This document shows positions 55,454 through 62,991 of a stretch of DNA of 64,000 nt, one piece after another (the stretch's first letter is position 1; each line of letters opens with the position of its first letter). The translations under genes and the position numbers were made by a program. Below the pieces are notes generated by a model. It made no database searches. It was not told the origin of the DNA and was given only the letters and a program-made list of their open reading frames with translations. The stretch covers positions 1 to 64,000 of the forward strand of contig CAVROM010000007.1 of NCBI GenBank assembly GCA_963722815.1. Direction: 5' to 3'. Source of the stretch: DASQFQ01 sp963722815 (GTDB lineage Bacteria; Actinomycetota; Thermoleophilia; Solirubrobacterales; Solirubrobacteraceae).

Positions 55454-56683
55454 GTGCTTCAGCCCGTCGCGCTGGCCCATAAGAGCCTGGCCGACTACAC
55501 CCACATCGTCGGCCGCCCGCTCGTCGAGGAGATCCGAGAGCTGGCCGAGCCGCTGAAGGGCAAGCGCGTTGTCCAGCTCAGCGCCACCGCCTTCGGCGGC
55601 GGGGTGTCGGAGATCCTGTACACGCTGATCCCGCTGATGCGCGACGTCGGCCTCGAGGTCGAGTGGCAGGTCATCTACGGGCGCGAGGAGTTCTTCAACT
55701 CCACGAAGCTGATGCACAACGCCCTCCAGGGCAACCCGCAGGACCTCACCGAGGAGCAGTGGGCGACGTGGTTCCAGTACAACGAGATGAACGCCCGCGA
55801 GCTGTCGCGGGGGTGGGACATCTGTCTCGTGCACGACCCGCAACCGGCTGCGATGCTCTCCCTGGCCCCGGAGAAGGCGAAGGCCTGGGTGTGGCGCTGT
55901 CACATCGACGTCTCGACGCCGAACCCGCAGACTATGGAGCGGCTGCTCCCCTACATCACCGGCTACGGCGCGTCGCTGTTCCACGTGGCGGGCTACGTGC
56001 CGCCGGGGATGGACGGCGGCGTCAACATCGTCCCGCCGGCGATCGACCCGCTGGCGCCGAAGAACATGGCGCTCTCGATCGAGGACGCGACGTTCGTGTG
56101 CAAGCAGTTCGGCATCGACACGAGCCGCCCGATGATGTGCCAGGTCTCGCGCTTCGACCCGTGGAAGGACCCGCTCGGCGTGATCGATGCCTACCGCACG
56201 GTGAAGGAGGAGCGGCCCGACGTGCAGCTCGCGCTGGTCGGCTCGATGGCGTCCGACGACCCGGAGGGGTGGGACTTCTACAACTCGACGCTGGCGCACG
56301 CCGACGGCGACCCGGACATCCACATCCTCAACAACTTCAACAACGTGGGGGCGATCGAGGTCAACGCGTTCCAGTCGCTCGCCGACGTCGTGATCCAGAA
56401 GTCCACCAAGGAGGGCTTCGGCCTGACCGTCAGCGAGGCGCTCTGGAAGGGCCGCCCGTTCATCGGCGGGGACGTGGGCGGGATCCCGCTGCAGGTCGAG
56501 GACGGCGAGACCGGCTACCTGGTCTCCACGGTCGAGGATTGCGCCAGGCGCTCGCTCGAGATTTTGCAGGACCCCGCACTTGGGAAGGCCCTCGGTCGGA
56601 GGGGCAAGGAGCACGTCCGCGAGCACTTCCTCACGCCCCGTTACCTACGCGACTATCTGAAGATCTTCCAAGAGGTGTTGTAG
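55454..56683 (+). CDS. TreT-like trehalose synthase, GT4 glycosyltransferase
   Basis: 409 residues, no break, GTG 55454. KRVVQLSATAFGGGVSEILYTLIPLMRDVGLEVEWQVI is the TreT-type N-terminus (donor loop GGGVSE); DICLVHDPQPAAM, WVWRCHIDVSTPN, PAIDPLAPKNM, CQVSRFDPWKDPLGVIDAY (Arg/Lys for the diphosphate), and QKSTKEGFGLTVSEALWKGRPFIGGDVGGIPLQ (E-x7-E) complete the GT-B fold. TreT joins NDP-glucose and glucose to trehalose. Its stop touches ATG 56684 of the OtsA-like gene, so the two are one unit. Confidence 0.83.
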   Translation: MLQPVALAHKSLADYTHIVGRPLVEEIRELAEPLKGKRVVQLSATAFGGGVSEILYTLIPLMRDVGLEVEWQVIYGREEFFNSTKLMHNALQGNPQDLTEEQWATWFQYNEMNARELSRGWDICLVHDPQPAAMLSLAPEKAKAWVWRCHIDVSTPNPQTMERLLPYITGYGASLFHVAGYVPPGMDGGVNIVPPAIDPLAPKNMALSIEDATFVCKQFGIDTSRPMMCQVSRFDPWKDPLGVIDAYRTVKEERPDVQLALVGSMASDDPEGWDFYNSTLAHADGDPDIHILNNFNNVGAIEVNAFQSLADVVIQKSTKEGFGLTVSEALWKGRPFIGGDVGGIPLQVEDGETGYLVSTVEDCARRSLEILQDPALGKALGRRGKEHVREHFLTPRYLRDYLKIFQEVL

Positions 56684-58157
56684 ATGCCAGATCGTGACCG
56701 GCCCCTCGTCCTGGTCTCCAACCGGGGGCCTGTCACGTTCCAGGAGGATGGTTCGATCAAGCGCGGGACCGGCGGGCTCGTGACGGCGCTGACCGGCCTG
56801 GCCTCGCACCGCGACGCCGTCTGGATCGCGTCGGCGATGAGCGACGACGACGCGCGCGTGCAGCGCGAGCACGGCGACGAGGCGTTCCCGATCTCCGCGC
56901 CGCACGGCGGCGAGTTCCACGTGCGCTTCGTGGAGTCCGACCCCGCGGCCTACGACGGCTTCTACAACGTCATCGCGAACCCGATGCTCTGGTTCATCCA
57001 GCACTACCTGTGGGACCAGAGCAACGCGCCGGACATCCGCCGCGAGGAGGTCGAGGCCTTCGAGCACGGCTACAACGTCGTCAACGAGGACCTGGCGCGG
57101 GCCGTGCTGCAGGAGATCGAGGACGACGAGGAGCCCGTCGTCATGGTCCACGACTACCACTTCTACACGCTGCCGGGGATCATCCGCGAGCAGCGGCCTG
57201 ACGTCTTCCTCCACCACTTCATCCACATCCCGTGGACGCAGCCGGACGCCTGGCGCGTGCTCCCGACGGACATCCGCGACCAGATCTACCTCGGCCTGCT
57301 GGCCAACGACATCGTCGGCTTCCACACGCGGTCCTACCGGCGCAACTTCCTGCAGTGCTGCCGCGACCTGATGGACCTCGAGGTCGACATGGAGCAGGGC
57401 GTCGTGAAGTGCGATGACCGCGAGGTGTGGGTGCGCGCGTACCCGCTGCCGATCGACTACAACGCGACGCGCTCGGTGGCCGCGCGCGACCGCGTGACCG
57501 AACTCGAGGACAAGCTGCTGGCGCGGCGGCGGGAGTTCAGCGATCTTGCGCGTCGACCGGGCCGACCTGTCCAAGAACGTCCTGCGCGGGTTCACCGGCT
57601 TCGACATCTTCCTCGAGCAGCACCCGGAGTTCTCCGAGCGGATCACGTTCACGGCGCAGCTGATGCCGTCGCGGACGGACGTGCCCGAATACGCCGAGTA
57701 CCTCGAGCGGATCGAGGCGTTGGTCGCGGTCGTCAACCACCGGCACGGGACGCCCGACTGGATGCCGATCGACCTCAAGCTCCGCGACGATCTGGAGGAG
57801 GCGATGGCCTCCTACAAGCACTATGACGTGATGATGGTCAACGCGATGTTCGACGGCATGAACCTCGTGGCCAAGGAGGGTCCGCTGGTCAACGAGCGCA
57901 ACGGCGTCTCGATCCTGGGCGAGAACACGGGGGCGCACGAGGAGCTGGGCGAGTACTCGCTGAGCGTCAACCCGTTCGACGTGCAGGAGCTGGCCGACGC
58001 GATCTACACCGCCCTGACGATGTCCTCGGAGGAGCGCGAGCGGCGCGCCAACGGGTTGAAGGAGATCGTCACGTCGCGCGATCCGGGCGACTGGATCGAC
58101 GAGCAGGTCGCCGACATCCGCAAGAAGGCGCGCGGCATGGCGCCCACCGGCTCCTAG
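56684..58157 (+). CDS. Trehalose-6-phosphate synthase-like GT20 glycosyltransferase (one frameshift)
   Basis: About 490 residues. VLVSNRGPVTF, the donor loop GTGGLVTALTGL, WFIQHYLWD, VVMVHDYHFYTLP, FLHHFIHIPWTQPDAWRVLP, IVGFHTRSYRRNF, and after the break RVDRADLSKNVLRGFTGF, MVNAMFDGMNLVAKEGPLVN and LGENTGAHEELGEY. An extra base at about 57542 breaks the frame just before the DRADLSKN Arg/Lys motif. The HIPWTQPD and DRADLSKN variants differ from E. coli OtsA but are within GT20; the acceptor could be glucose-6-phosphate or a relative. AGAGGTG precedes ATG 56684. Confidence 0.83.
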
Positions 58158-58159
58158 AG

Positions 58160-58211
58160 CCCACGAATGTCATCTCGACCACCGTATGGGTGGTCGAGAC
58201 GACATTCGTGC
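58160..58211. repeat. 50-bp palindromic repeat, copy B (convergent-gene spacer, likely bidirectional terminator)
   Basis: Arms ACGAATGTCATCTCGACCACC and its near-perfect mirror around GTAT. It matches copy A at 17204-17255 in all but about six positions, several of them compensatory. It starts 3 bases after the OtsA-like stop and ends 4 bases before the stop of the minus-strand gene, the same arrangement as copy A. Confidence 0.7.
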
Positions 58212-58214
58212 CGC

Positions 58215-58697
58215 TCAGCCCGTTTCGAAGCTGAACTCGGTCGTGGCCGGGTCGGGGTGGAACCGAGGCGCGGGGGTCGACGGGGCGTCGACGGCGGCGG
58301 ATGAGGAGGTGGTGACGCCGGCGGGGCGGCCCTGGCAGGCGTACGAGCCCGCGCACGCGGAGCCGACCGCACGCCCCTCCGCTCCCGCGGCCCCGGCCCA
58401 GCCCGCCTCGTCCTCATCCGAGCCGTTCCCCTCCTGTCCCGCCGACCCCGCCGGCGCACCCTCCGCCCCCGATCCGGTCCCCTTCCTCACCCGCGCAATG
58501 TCTGCCCCGCGCCGCCCTTCTCCGGACCCCTTCCTCACCCGAGCCGTTCCCGCCGGCGGCGCGGGCACCGCAAGCGGCACCGCCACGTCGCTCGGCACCC
58601 GCGGCACCCCGCCCTCCAGCCGCGGCCACACCACGGCCACCCCCAGCAGCGCCAGCACCACCGCGGCCCGCCCCACGTTGCCCCAGCGCACTCGCAT
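58215..58697 (-). CDS. Hypothetical secreted or membrane-anchored low-complexity protein
   Basis: 160 residues from ATG 58697: a basic start and one hydrophobic helix (GRAAVVLALLGVAVVWPRL), then a Gly/Ala/Glu-rich region with two ARVRKG-S/T-G units and a stretch NGSDEDE, then a Ser/Pro/Thr-rich end. No domain recognised. The DNA carries repeated CCTTCCTCACCCG blocks. Codon and third-position bias fit a coding sequence, but composition is skewed enough that the middle might be misframed. Confidence 0.5.
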   Translation of the reverse strand: MRVRWGNVGRAAVVLALLGVAVVWPRLEGGVPRVPSDVAVPLAVPAPPAGTARVRKGSGEGRRGADIARVRKGTGSGAEGAPAGSAGQEGNGSDEDEAGWAGAAGAEGRAVGSACAGSYACQGRPAGVTTSSSAAVDAPSTPAPRFHPDPATTEFSFETG

Positions 58698-58743
58698 CCC
58701 TCGCGGTAGGCCGCGACCCGCGAGCCGCTCGCCCCCGCGTTGC

Positions 58744-58749
58744 TAGCCT
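58744..58749 (+). promoter_or_regulatory. TANNNT -10 element of rpsF (leaderless)
   Basis: TAGCCT ends 10 bases before ATG 58760, and a second TAG repeat follows it. No ribosome site lies between. Confidence 0.4.
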
Positions 58750-58759
58750 CTAGCGCCGC

Positions 58760-59131
58760 ATGGCCAAAGAGCCGCCCCTTTACGACCTGGTCCTCCTGCT
58801 CGACACGCAGGCGGACGACGAGCGCCGTTCGCAGCTGCTCGACAACGTCCAAGCCGCCATCGAGAAGGGCGGCGAGGTTGTCGGCCGGCATGACTGGGGC
58901 GTCCGCCCGACGGTCTACGAGGTGCACAAGCGCCCCGACGCGGACTACCACCTGTTCCAGTTCCACGGGGACAACGCGCTGCTCGAGCAGCTCGACCACA
59001 CGCTGAAGATCACGGACGGCGTCCTGCGCTTCCGGATCATCAAGCTCCGCGCGGGCACGCCCCCGCCGCCGGATCTCGGCTCCCCCGCCGCCGCAGCCGC
59101 GGCGCCCGCGGGCGAGCCCGACGAGGCCTAG
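58760..59131 (+). CDS. rpsF: 30S ribosomal protein S6
   Basis: 123 residues: YDLVLLLDTQADDERRSQLLDNVQAAIEKGGEVVGRHDWGVRPTVYEVHKRPDADYHLFQFHGDNALLEQLDHTLKITDGVLRFRIIKL is a complete S6 ferredoxin-like fold; the tail is Pro/Ala-rich. S6 pairs with S18 (encoded two genes on) in the 30S platform. First gene of the classic rpsF-ssb-rpsR-rplI cluster. No break. A separate promoter precedes ssb. Confidence 0.93.
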   Translation: MAKEPPLYDLVLLLDTQADDERRSQLLDNVQAAIEKGGEVVGRHDWGVRPTVYEVHKRPDADYHLFQFHGDNALLEQLDHTLKITDGVLRFRIIKLRAGTPPPPDLGSPAAAAAAPAGEPDEA

Positions 59132-59207
59132 CCCCACTTCGCAACGCCTTCGCAACGATTTCGCCGCAACGTAGCGGCGCCATCGCCGATCGCGCCGATC
59201 CCCGATC

Positions 59208-59247
59208 TAGACTCGGCGCCCGAGAGTCGAGAGAAGCATCGAAAGGA
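59208..59247 (+). promoter_or_regulatory. ssb promoter (-10 TAGACT) and ribosome site
   Basis: TAGACT at 59208-59213 would start a leader of about 36 bases; AAAGGAG at about 59240 lies a normal distance before GTG/ATG 59256. This leadered start contrasts with the leaderless pattern elsewhere. Confidence 0.45.
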
Positions 59248-59255
59248 GCCACACC

Positions 59256-59727
59256 GTGGCCGCTACGAACATCAACGGCGTCGTTCTCACCGGGAACCTG
59301 ACGCGCGATCCCGAGCTGCGTTCCCTGGCCAGCGGCATGTCCGTCTGCTCGCTGCGCATCGCCTCCAACACCCGCCGTAAGGATCAGGCGTCGGGCGAGT
59401 GGCAGGACAAGCCGAACTACTTCGAGGTCACCGTCTGGGGCGCCCAGGGCGAGAACTGCGCGCGCTTCCTCTCCAAGGGCCGCCCGGTCGCGCTCGACGG
59501 CCGCCTCGAGTGGCGCGAGTGGCAGGGCCAGGACGGCGCGAAGCGTGAGCGGTCGAGATCATCGCCGACTCCGTTCAGTTCCTCGGCGGCCGCGACGAGG
59601 CTCCGAACGGCGGCGGCGGCTTCACCCCGCAGTCCGACGTTCCCGTGAACCAGAGCGACTTCCAGCCGGCGGGCGCCCCGTGGGTGGCGGCGGCTCCGCC
59701 CCCGCGGACGACGACATCCCGTTCTAG
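59256..59727 (+). CDS. ssb: Single-stranded DNA-binding protein SSB (frameshifted)
   Basis: About 157 residues. GTG 59256 (AATNINGVVLTGNLTRDPELRSLASGMSVCSLRIASNTRRKD), EWQDKPNYFEVTVWGAQGENCARFLSKGRPVALDGRLEWREWQ, then EIIADSVQFLGGRDE and the acidic C-terminal tip DDDIPF that recruits partner proteins. Two missing third-position bases, near 59548 and 59680, break the frame; all segments read through once they are restored. A clear hairpin terminator follows, separating it from rpsR. Confidence 0.9.
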
Positions 59728-59754
59728 GCGTCGAAGCGCGTCACCCTTCACAAC

Positions 59755-59787
59755 ACGGCCTCGGAGCACCGCTCCGGGGCCGTTTTT
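59755..59787 (+). terminator. Rho-independent terminator between ssb and rpsR
   Basis: ACGGCCTCGGAGC-ACC-GCTCCGGGGCCGT forms a 13-bp stem with one wobble, followed by TTTTT. It is the only textbook intrinsic terminator in the window. Lying inside the ribosomal cluster, it may act as an attenuator; the following 147-base leader of rpsR must then carry its own promoter or an antitermination signal. Confidence 0.8.
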
Positions 59788-59934
59788 CGTTGCCAAGGCC
59801 GGTCTCCGAGCTACGCCGCCCGGGCGCGTCGCGGCGCGTCTGCCACAATGGACCGCCCGCGCCCCCCAGCGCGCGCGGATTCGTGCGCCCCCCGCGGCGC
59901 CTCGTGACACGCAGCACACGAAAGGTCTTCGCAA

Positions 59935-60267
59935 GTGGCAAAGCAGCGCAGCCGGCCGACGCGCCGGCGTGACAAGAAGGGTGGGCCCGGCTCCGGCCGC
60001 CGCAAGTCCTGCCAGTACTGCAAGGACAAGATCGACCACGTCGATTACAAGGACATCCCGACCCTCCGCAAGTTCATCAGCGACCGGGGCAAGATCCGCT
60101 CGCGGCGCATAACCGGCGCCTGCCGCCGGCACCAGAACCAGATCGCGACCGCCGTCAAGCGGGCGCGCGAGATCGCGCTGCTGCCGTACGTCGGCGACAC
60201 GCGCGAGAACCGCGACGAGCGCGGCCGGCCGCAGCGCGACGATCGCGACCGCGACAGAGACCGCTAG
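59935..60267 (+). CDS. rpsR: 30S ribosomal protein S18
   Basis: 110 residues from GTG 59935: a basic N-terminus, then KSCQYCKDKIDHVDYKDIPTLRKFISDRGKIRSRRITGACRRHQNQIATAVKRAREIALLPYV, the full S18 domain. It keeps Cys residues (CQYC and GAC-x-x-H) that make the zinc-binding C+ form of S18. The C-terminal 20 residues are an unusual Arg/Asp-rich extension (repeated D-R pairs). rplI begins 5 bases later. Confidence 0.92.
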   Translation: MAKQRSRPTRRRDKKGGPGSGRRKSCQYCKDKIDHVDYKDIPTLRKFISDRGKIRSRRITGACRRHQNQIATAVKRAREIALLPYVGDTRENRDERGRPQRDDRDRDRDR

Positions 60268-60272
60268 CGCCC

Positions 60273-60726
60273 ATGCCTACCGCGATCCTGCTCCAGGACC
60301 ACGAGACGCTGGGCGAGCGCGGCACGGTCGTCGACGTCTCCAAGGGCTACCTGCGCAACTACCTGATCCCGCGCAAGCTGGCCGAGCCCGCCACCAAGGG
60401 CTCGATCGCCGCCGCGGAGCGCCGCCAGCAGGCCGCCTGCGCGCGCCCTCGAACAGGCGACCACGGCAGCGCGCGACAACGCCGAGCTCCTCAACAAGAC
60501 GGTGCTCACGATCACGCACCAGGCCGGCGACGACGGGCGCCTGTTCGGCTCCGTCACCTCGCAGGACATCGTCGACGCGATCCGCGAGGCCCGCGGCATC
60601 CGCATCGACCGCCGCAAGGTCCACCTCGACGAGCCGATCCGCACGGTCGGCACGCGCATGGTCGTCGTCGAGGTTGCCGACGACGTCACCGCGACCATCA
60701 AGACGATGGTCGTCGAAGAGCAGTAG
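60273..60726 (+). CDS. rplI: 50S ribosomal protein L9 (one frameshift)
   Basis: About 150 residues: AILLQDHETLGERGTVVDVSKGYLRNYLIPRKLAEPATKG is the N-terminal 23S-binding domain; after a helical connector the C-terminal domain reads LLNKTVLTITHQAGDDGRLFGSVTSQDIVDAIREARGIRIDRRKV. One extra C at 60444 (GCG-C-GCC) breaks the connector helix. Ends at TAG 60726, and a strong GC hairpin follows 8 bases later. Confidence 0.92.
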
Positions 60727-60734
60727 CGCCGCGA

Positions 60735-60768
60735 CTGCCTCCGCGCGCCGCCACGCGGCGCGCGGCAG
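60735..60768 (+). terminator. GC-rich hairpin after rplI
   Basis: CTGC-(C)-TCCGCGCGCCGC pairs with GCGGCGCGCGG-CAG around a 3-base loop, about 14 paired bases. No T-run follows, as often in very GC-rich genomes. It separates the ribosomal genes from dnaB, which has its own -10. Confidence 0.55.
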
Positions 60769-60844
60769 ACTCGCACTTCGCAACAACTCTGCGCTGAAAG
60801 CGGGGAAAGCCTCACGCGAGGCCCGAACGCTCCGATGGCCGACC

Positions 60845-60850
60845 TAGACT
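60845..60850 (+). promoter_or_regulatory. TANNNT -10 element of dnaB (leaderless)
   Basis: TAGACT ends 10 bases before ATG 60861. The same hexamer stands before ssb and purA. Confidence 0.5.
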
Positions 60851-60860
60851 CGACCGCCCA

Positions 60861-62977
60861 ATGGCGATCGCAGACCAGCGCAACGGCGACTCGGCAACAG
60901 CCCCGCCGCAGAACCTCGAGGCCGAGCAGTCGGTCCTCGGCGCGGTCCTGCTGTCGGACACCGCGCTGCCCGCGCTGATCATCGACGAGCGCCTCCAGCC
61001 GGAGGACTTCTACCGCGAGGCGCACGGCCTGATCTTCCAGGCGATGCTCGACCTGCACACGGTCGGCGAGCCGGTCGACGCCCTCACGCTCGTCGAGCAC
61101 CTCAAGCAGGCCGGCCTGCTGGAGAACGTCGGCGGCCGCGCCGCGGTCGATCTGCTGGCCGGCTCGGTCCCCGCCGTCGGCAACGTCCGCCAGTACGCGC
61201 GCATCGTCCGCGAGAACGCGATGCTCCGCCGCCTGCTGCGCGCGTCGTACGAGATCCAGGCGCGCGTGCACTCCCACGAGGCGCCGCCCGCGCGAGCTCG
61301 TCGACCTCGCCGAGCGCTCGATCCTCGAGGTCGCCCACGACGACCGCCGCAAGGACTTCCGCGCGATCCACGACCTGCTCTCCGCGGAGCTGGACAAGCT
61401 CGAGCAGCTCTCCGCGCACGGCACCTCGATCACCGGCACCCCGTCCGGCTTCGAGGACCTCGACCGCATCACCGGCGGCTTCCAGCCCGGCAACCTGATC
61501 ATCCTCGCCGCCCGCCCTGGCATGGGCAAGTCGGCGCTGATGGCCAACTTCGCCGAGCACGCGGCGCTCACCGGCAAGGAGGCGGTCGCGCTGTTCAGCC
61601 TCGAGATGTCCGAGGGGGAGCTCGCGCAGCGCTTCATCGCCAGCCAGGCGTCGATCAAGGGCGACGACCTGCGCAAGGGCAAGGTGCCGCAGACGCGCTG
61701 GGCGAAGATCCTCGCCGCCTCCAACCGGCTCGCGGAGTCGGCGCTCTACGTCGACGACTCCTCCGACCTCTCGGTGCTCGACGTGCGCGCGAAGACGCGC
61801 CGGCTCGCCCAGCAGCAGGCCGACGGCCTCGGGCTGGTCCTCATCGACTACCTCCAGCTCATGCGCGCCACCGGGCAGACCGACAACCGCGCCGAGCAGG
61901 TCGGCCAGATCTCGCGCGGGCTGAAGACGCTCGCGCGCGAGCTCGAGGTGCCGGTGATCGCGCTCTCCCAGCTCAACCGAGGCGTCGAGCAGCGCGCCGA
62001 CAAGCGCCCGATGCTGTCCGACCTCCGCGAGTCCGGCGCCGATCGAGCAGGACGCGGACCTGGTGATGTTCATCTACCGCGACGAGTACTACGACGAGGA
62101 CTCGGAGGACGAGGGGATGGCCGAGGTCCACATCGCCAAGCACCGCAACGGCGGCCTCGGCACGGTCAAGCTGACGTTCCAGGCCGAGTACCCGCGCTTC
62201 ATGTCCTACGTCGGCGAGGAGCACTACTACGTGGCCCCGTGCCCCGACGGCCGCTGCGACGGCTCCGGATTCCTCTACGACGAAGAGACGCGGAGGGCGC
62301 GCGACTGCAGCTGCCGGCCCCGCCGGCTCGCCCGTCGCAAGGCGCGCAAGCTCGCGGGCGTGATCCCGCGCCGCTACCAGGGCGTCAGCTTCGACCGCGC
62401 GCCGGTCACGCTGATCGAGCCCACCGTCGTGCGCGAGGTCCGCAAGTACGTCGACGGGCTGGAGGGCAACGTCAGCGACGGCAAGGGGATCTGGTTCGAG
62501 GGCGACATCGGGACCGGGAAGACCACGCTCGCGATGCTGATCTCGGCCGAGGCGCTGAAGCAGGGGCACTCGGTCGCGATCTACTCGCTGCCGCGCCTGC
62601 TCGGCCTCCTCCGCGAGACGTTCGACGACGACTCGGAGGCCAGCCTCTCCACGCTGCTGGAGCGCCTCGCCGCCGTCGAGCTCCTCCACATCGACGACGT
62701 CGGCGCCGAGCAGAGCTCGCCGTGGGTGCTCGAGCAGCTCTACACGATCGTCAACACGCGCTACGAGGACGGTCGTGCGGTCGTGCTCACGACGAACCTC
62801 AGCCCGCCCGAGCTGCAGGAGCAGATCGGCGAGCGGACGGTCTCGCGGATCACCGAGATGTGCGGCGATCCGCTGCTGCTGAAGGGCACCGACCAGCGCG
62901 TCTCGATGCCCGATCCGTTCGCGTCCGACACACCCCTTCCCTACGGCGAGCCCCGCGCGCGTCGCCTCGCCTCCTAG
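60861..62977 (+). CDS. dnaB: Replicative DNA helicase DnaB fused to a DnaC/DnaI-like helicase loader (two frameshifts)
   Basis: About 704 residues after removal of an extra C at 61293 and an extra G at 62041. Residues 15-120 are the DnaB N-domain (NLEAEQSVLGAVLL, EDFYREAHGLIFQAML). The RecA domain has Walker A RPGMGKSA near 217, SLEMSEGELAQRFIA, Walker B LVLIDYLQLM near 328, and VPVIALSQLNRGVE. It reaches the usual DnaB end (VHIAKHRNGGLGTVKLTFQAEYPRF) near 445. The same frame then continues with a Cys knuckle (C-x4-C near 460-465, C-x-C near 482-484) and an AAA+ domain: Walker A GDIGTGKTTL near 550, Walker B LLHIDDVGAEQ near 612, sensor VLTTNLSP. No stop separates the parts. Confidence 0.85.
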
Positions 62978-62980
62978 ACT
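62975..62980 (+). promoter_or_regulatory. TANNNT -10 element of purA, overlapping the dnaB stop
   Basis: TAGACT begins with the TAG stop of dnaB and ends 11 bases before ATG 62992. Confidence 0.45.
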
Positions 62981-62991
62981 TCACTCACGGC

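Noticed and set aside
58414..58629. Alternative frame in the hypothetical at 58215-58697 with NGSGEE-like sequence shared with the helicase tail
   Set aside because: The shared 18-base block (TCCTCACCCGAGCCGTTC) is read in a different frame, and the alternative frame has no start or hydrophobic anchor. Probably chance similarity of low-complexity DNA.
60809..60822. GCCTC-ACGC-GAGGC hairpin before dnaB
   Set aside because: Only a 5-bp stem, expected often in such GC-rich spacers; no T-run and no repeat elsewhere.
62201..62977. DnaC-like loader as a separate gene starting at ATG 62201 (MSYVGEEHYY)
   Set aside because: The codon is in frame with DnaB with no stop between, has no ribosome site or TANNNT element at the right distance, and lies in the conserved DnaB C-terminal strand. 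Kept only as a possible internal start to test.
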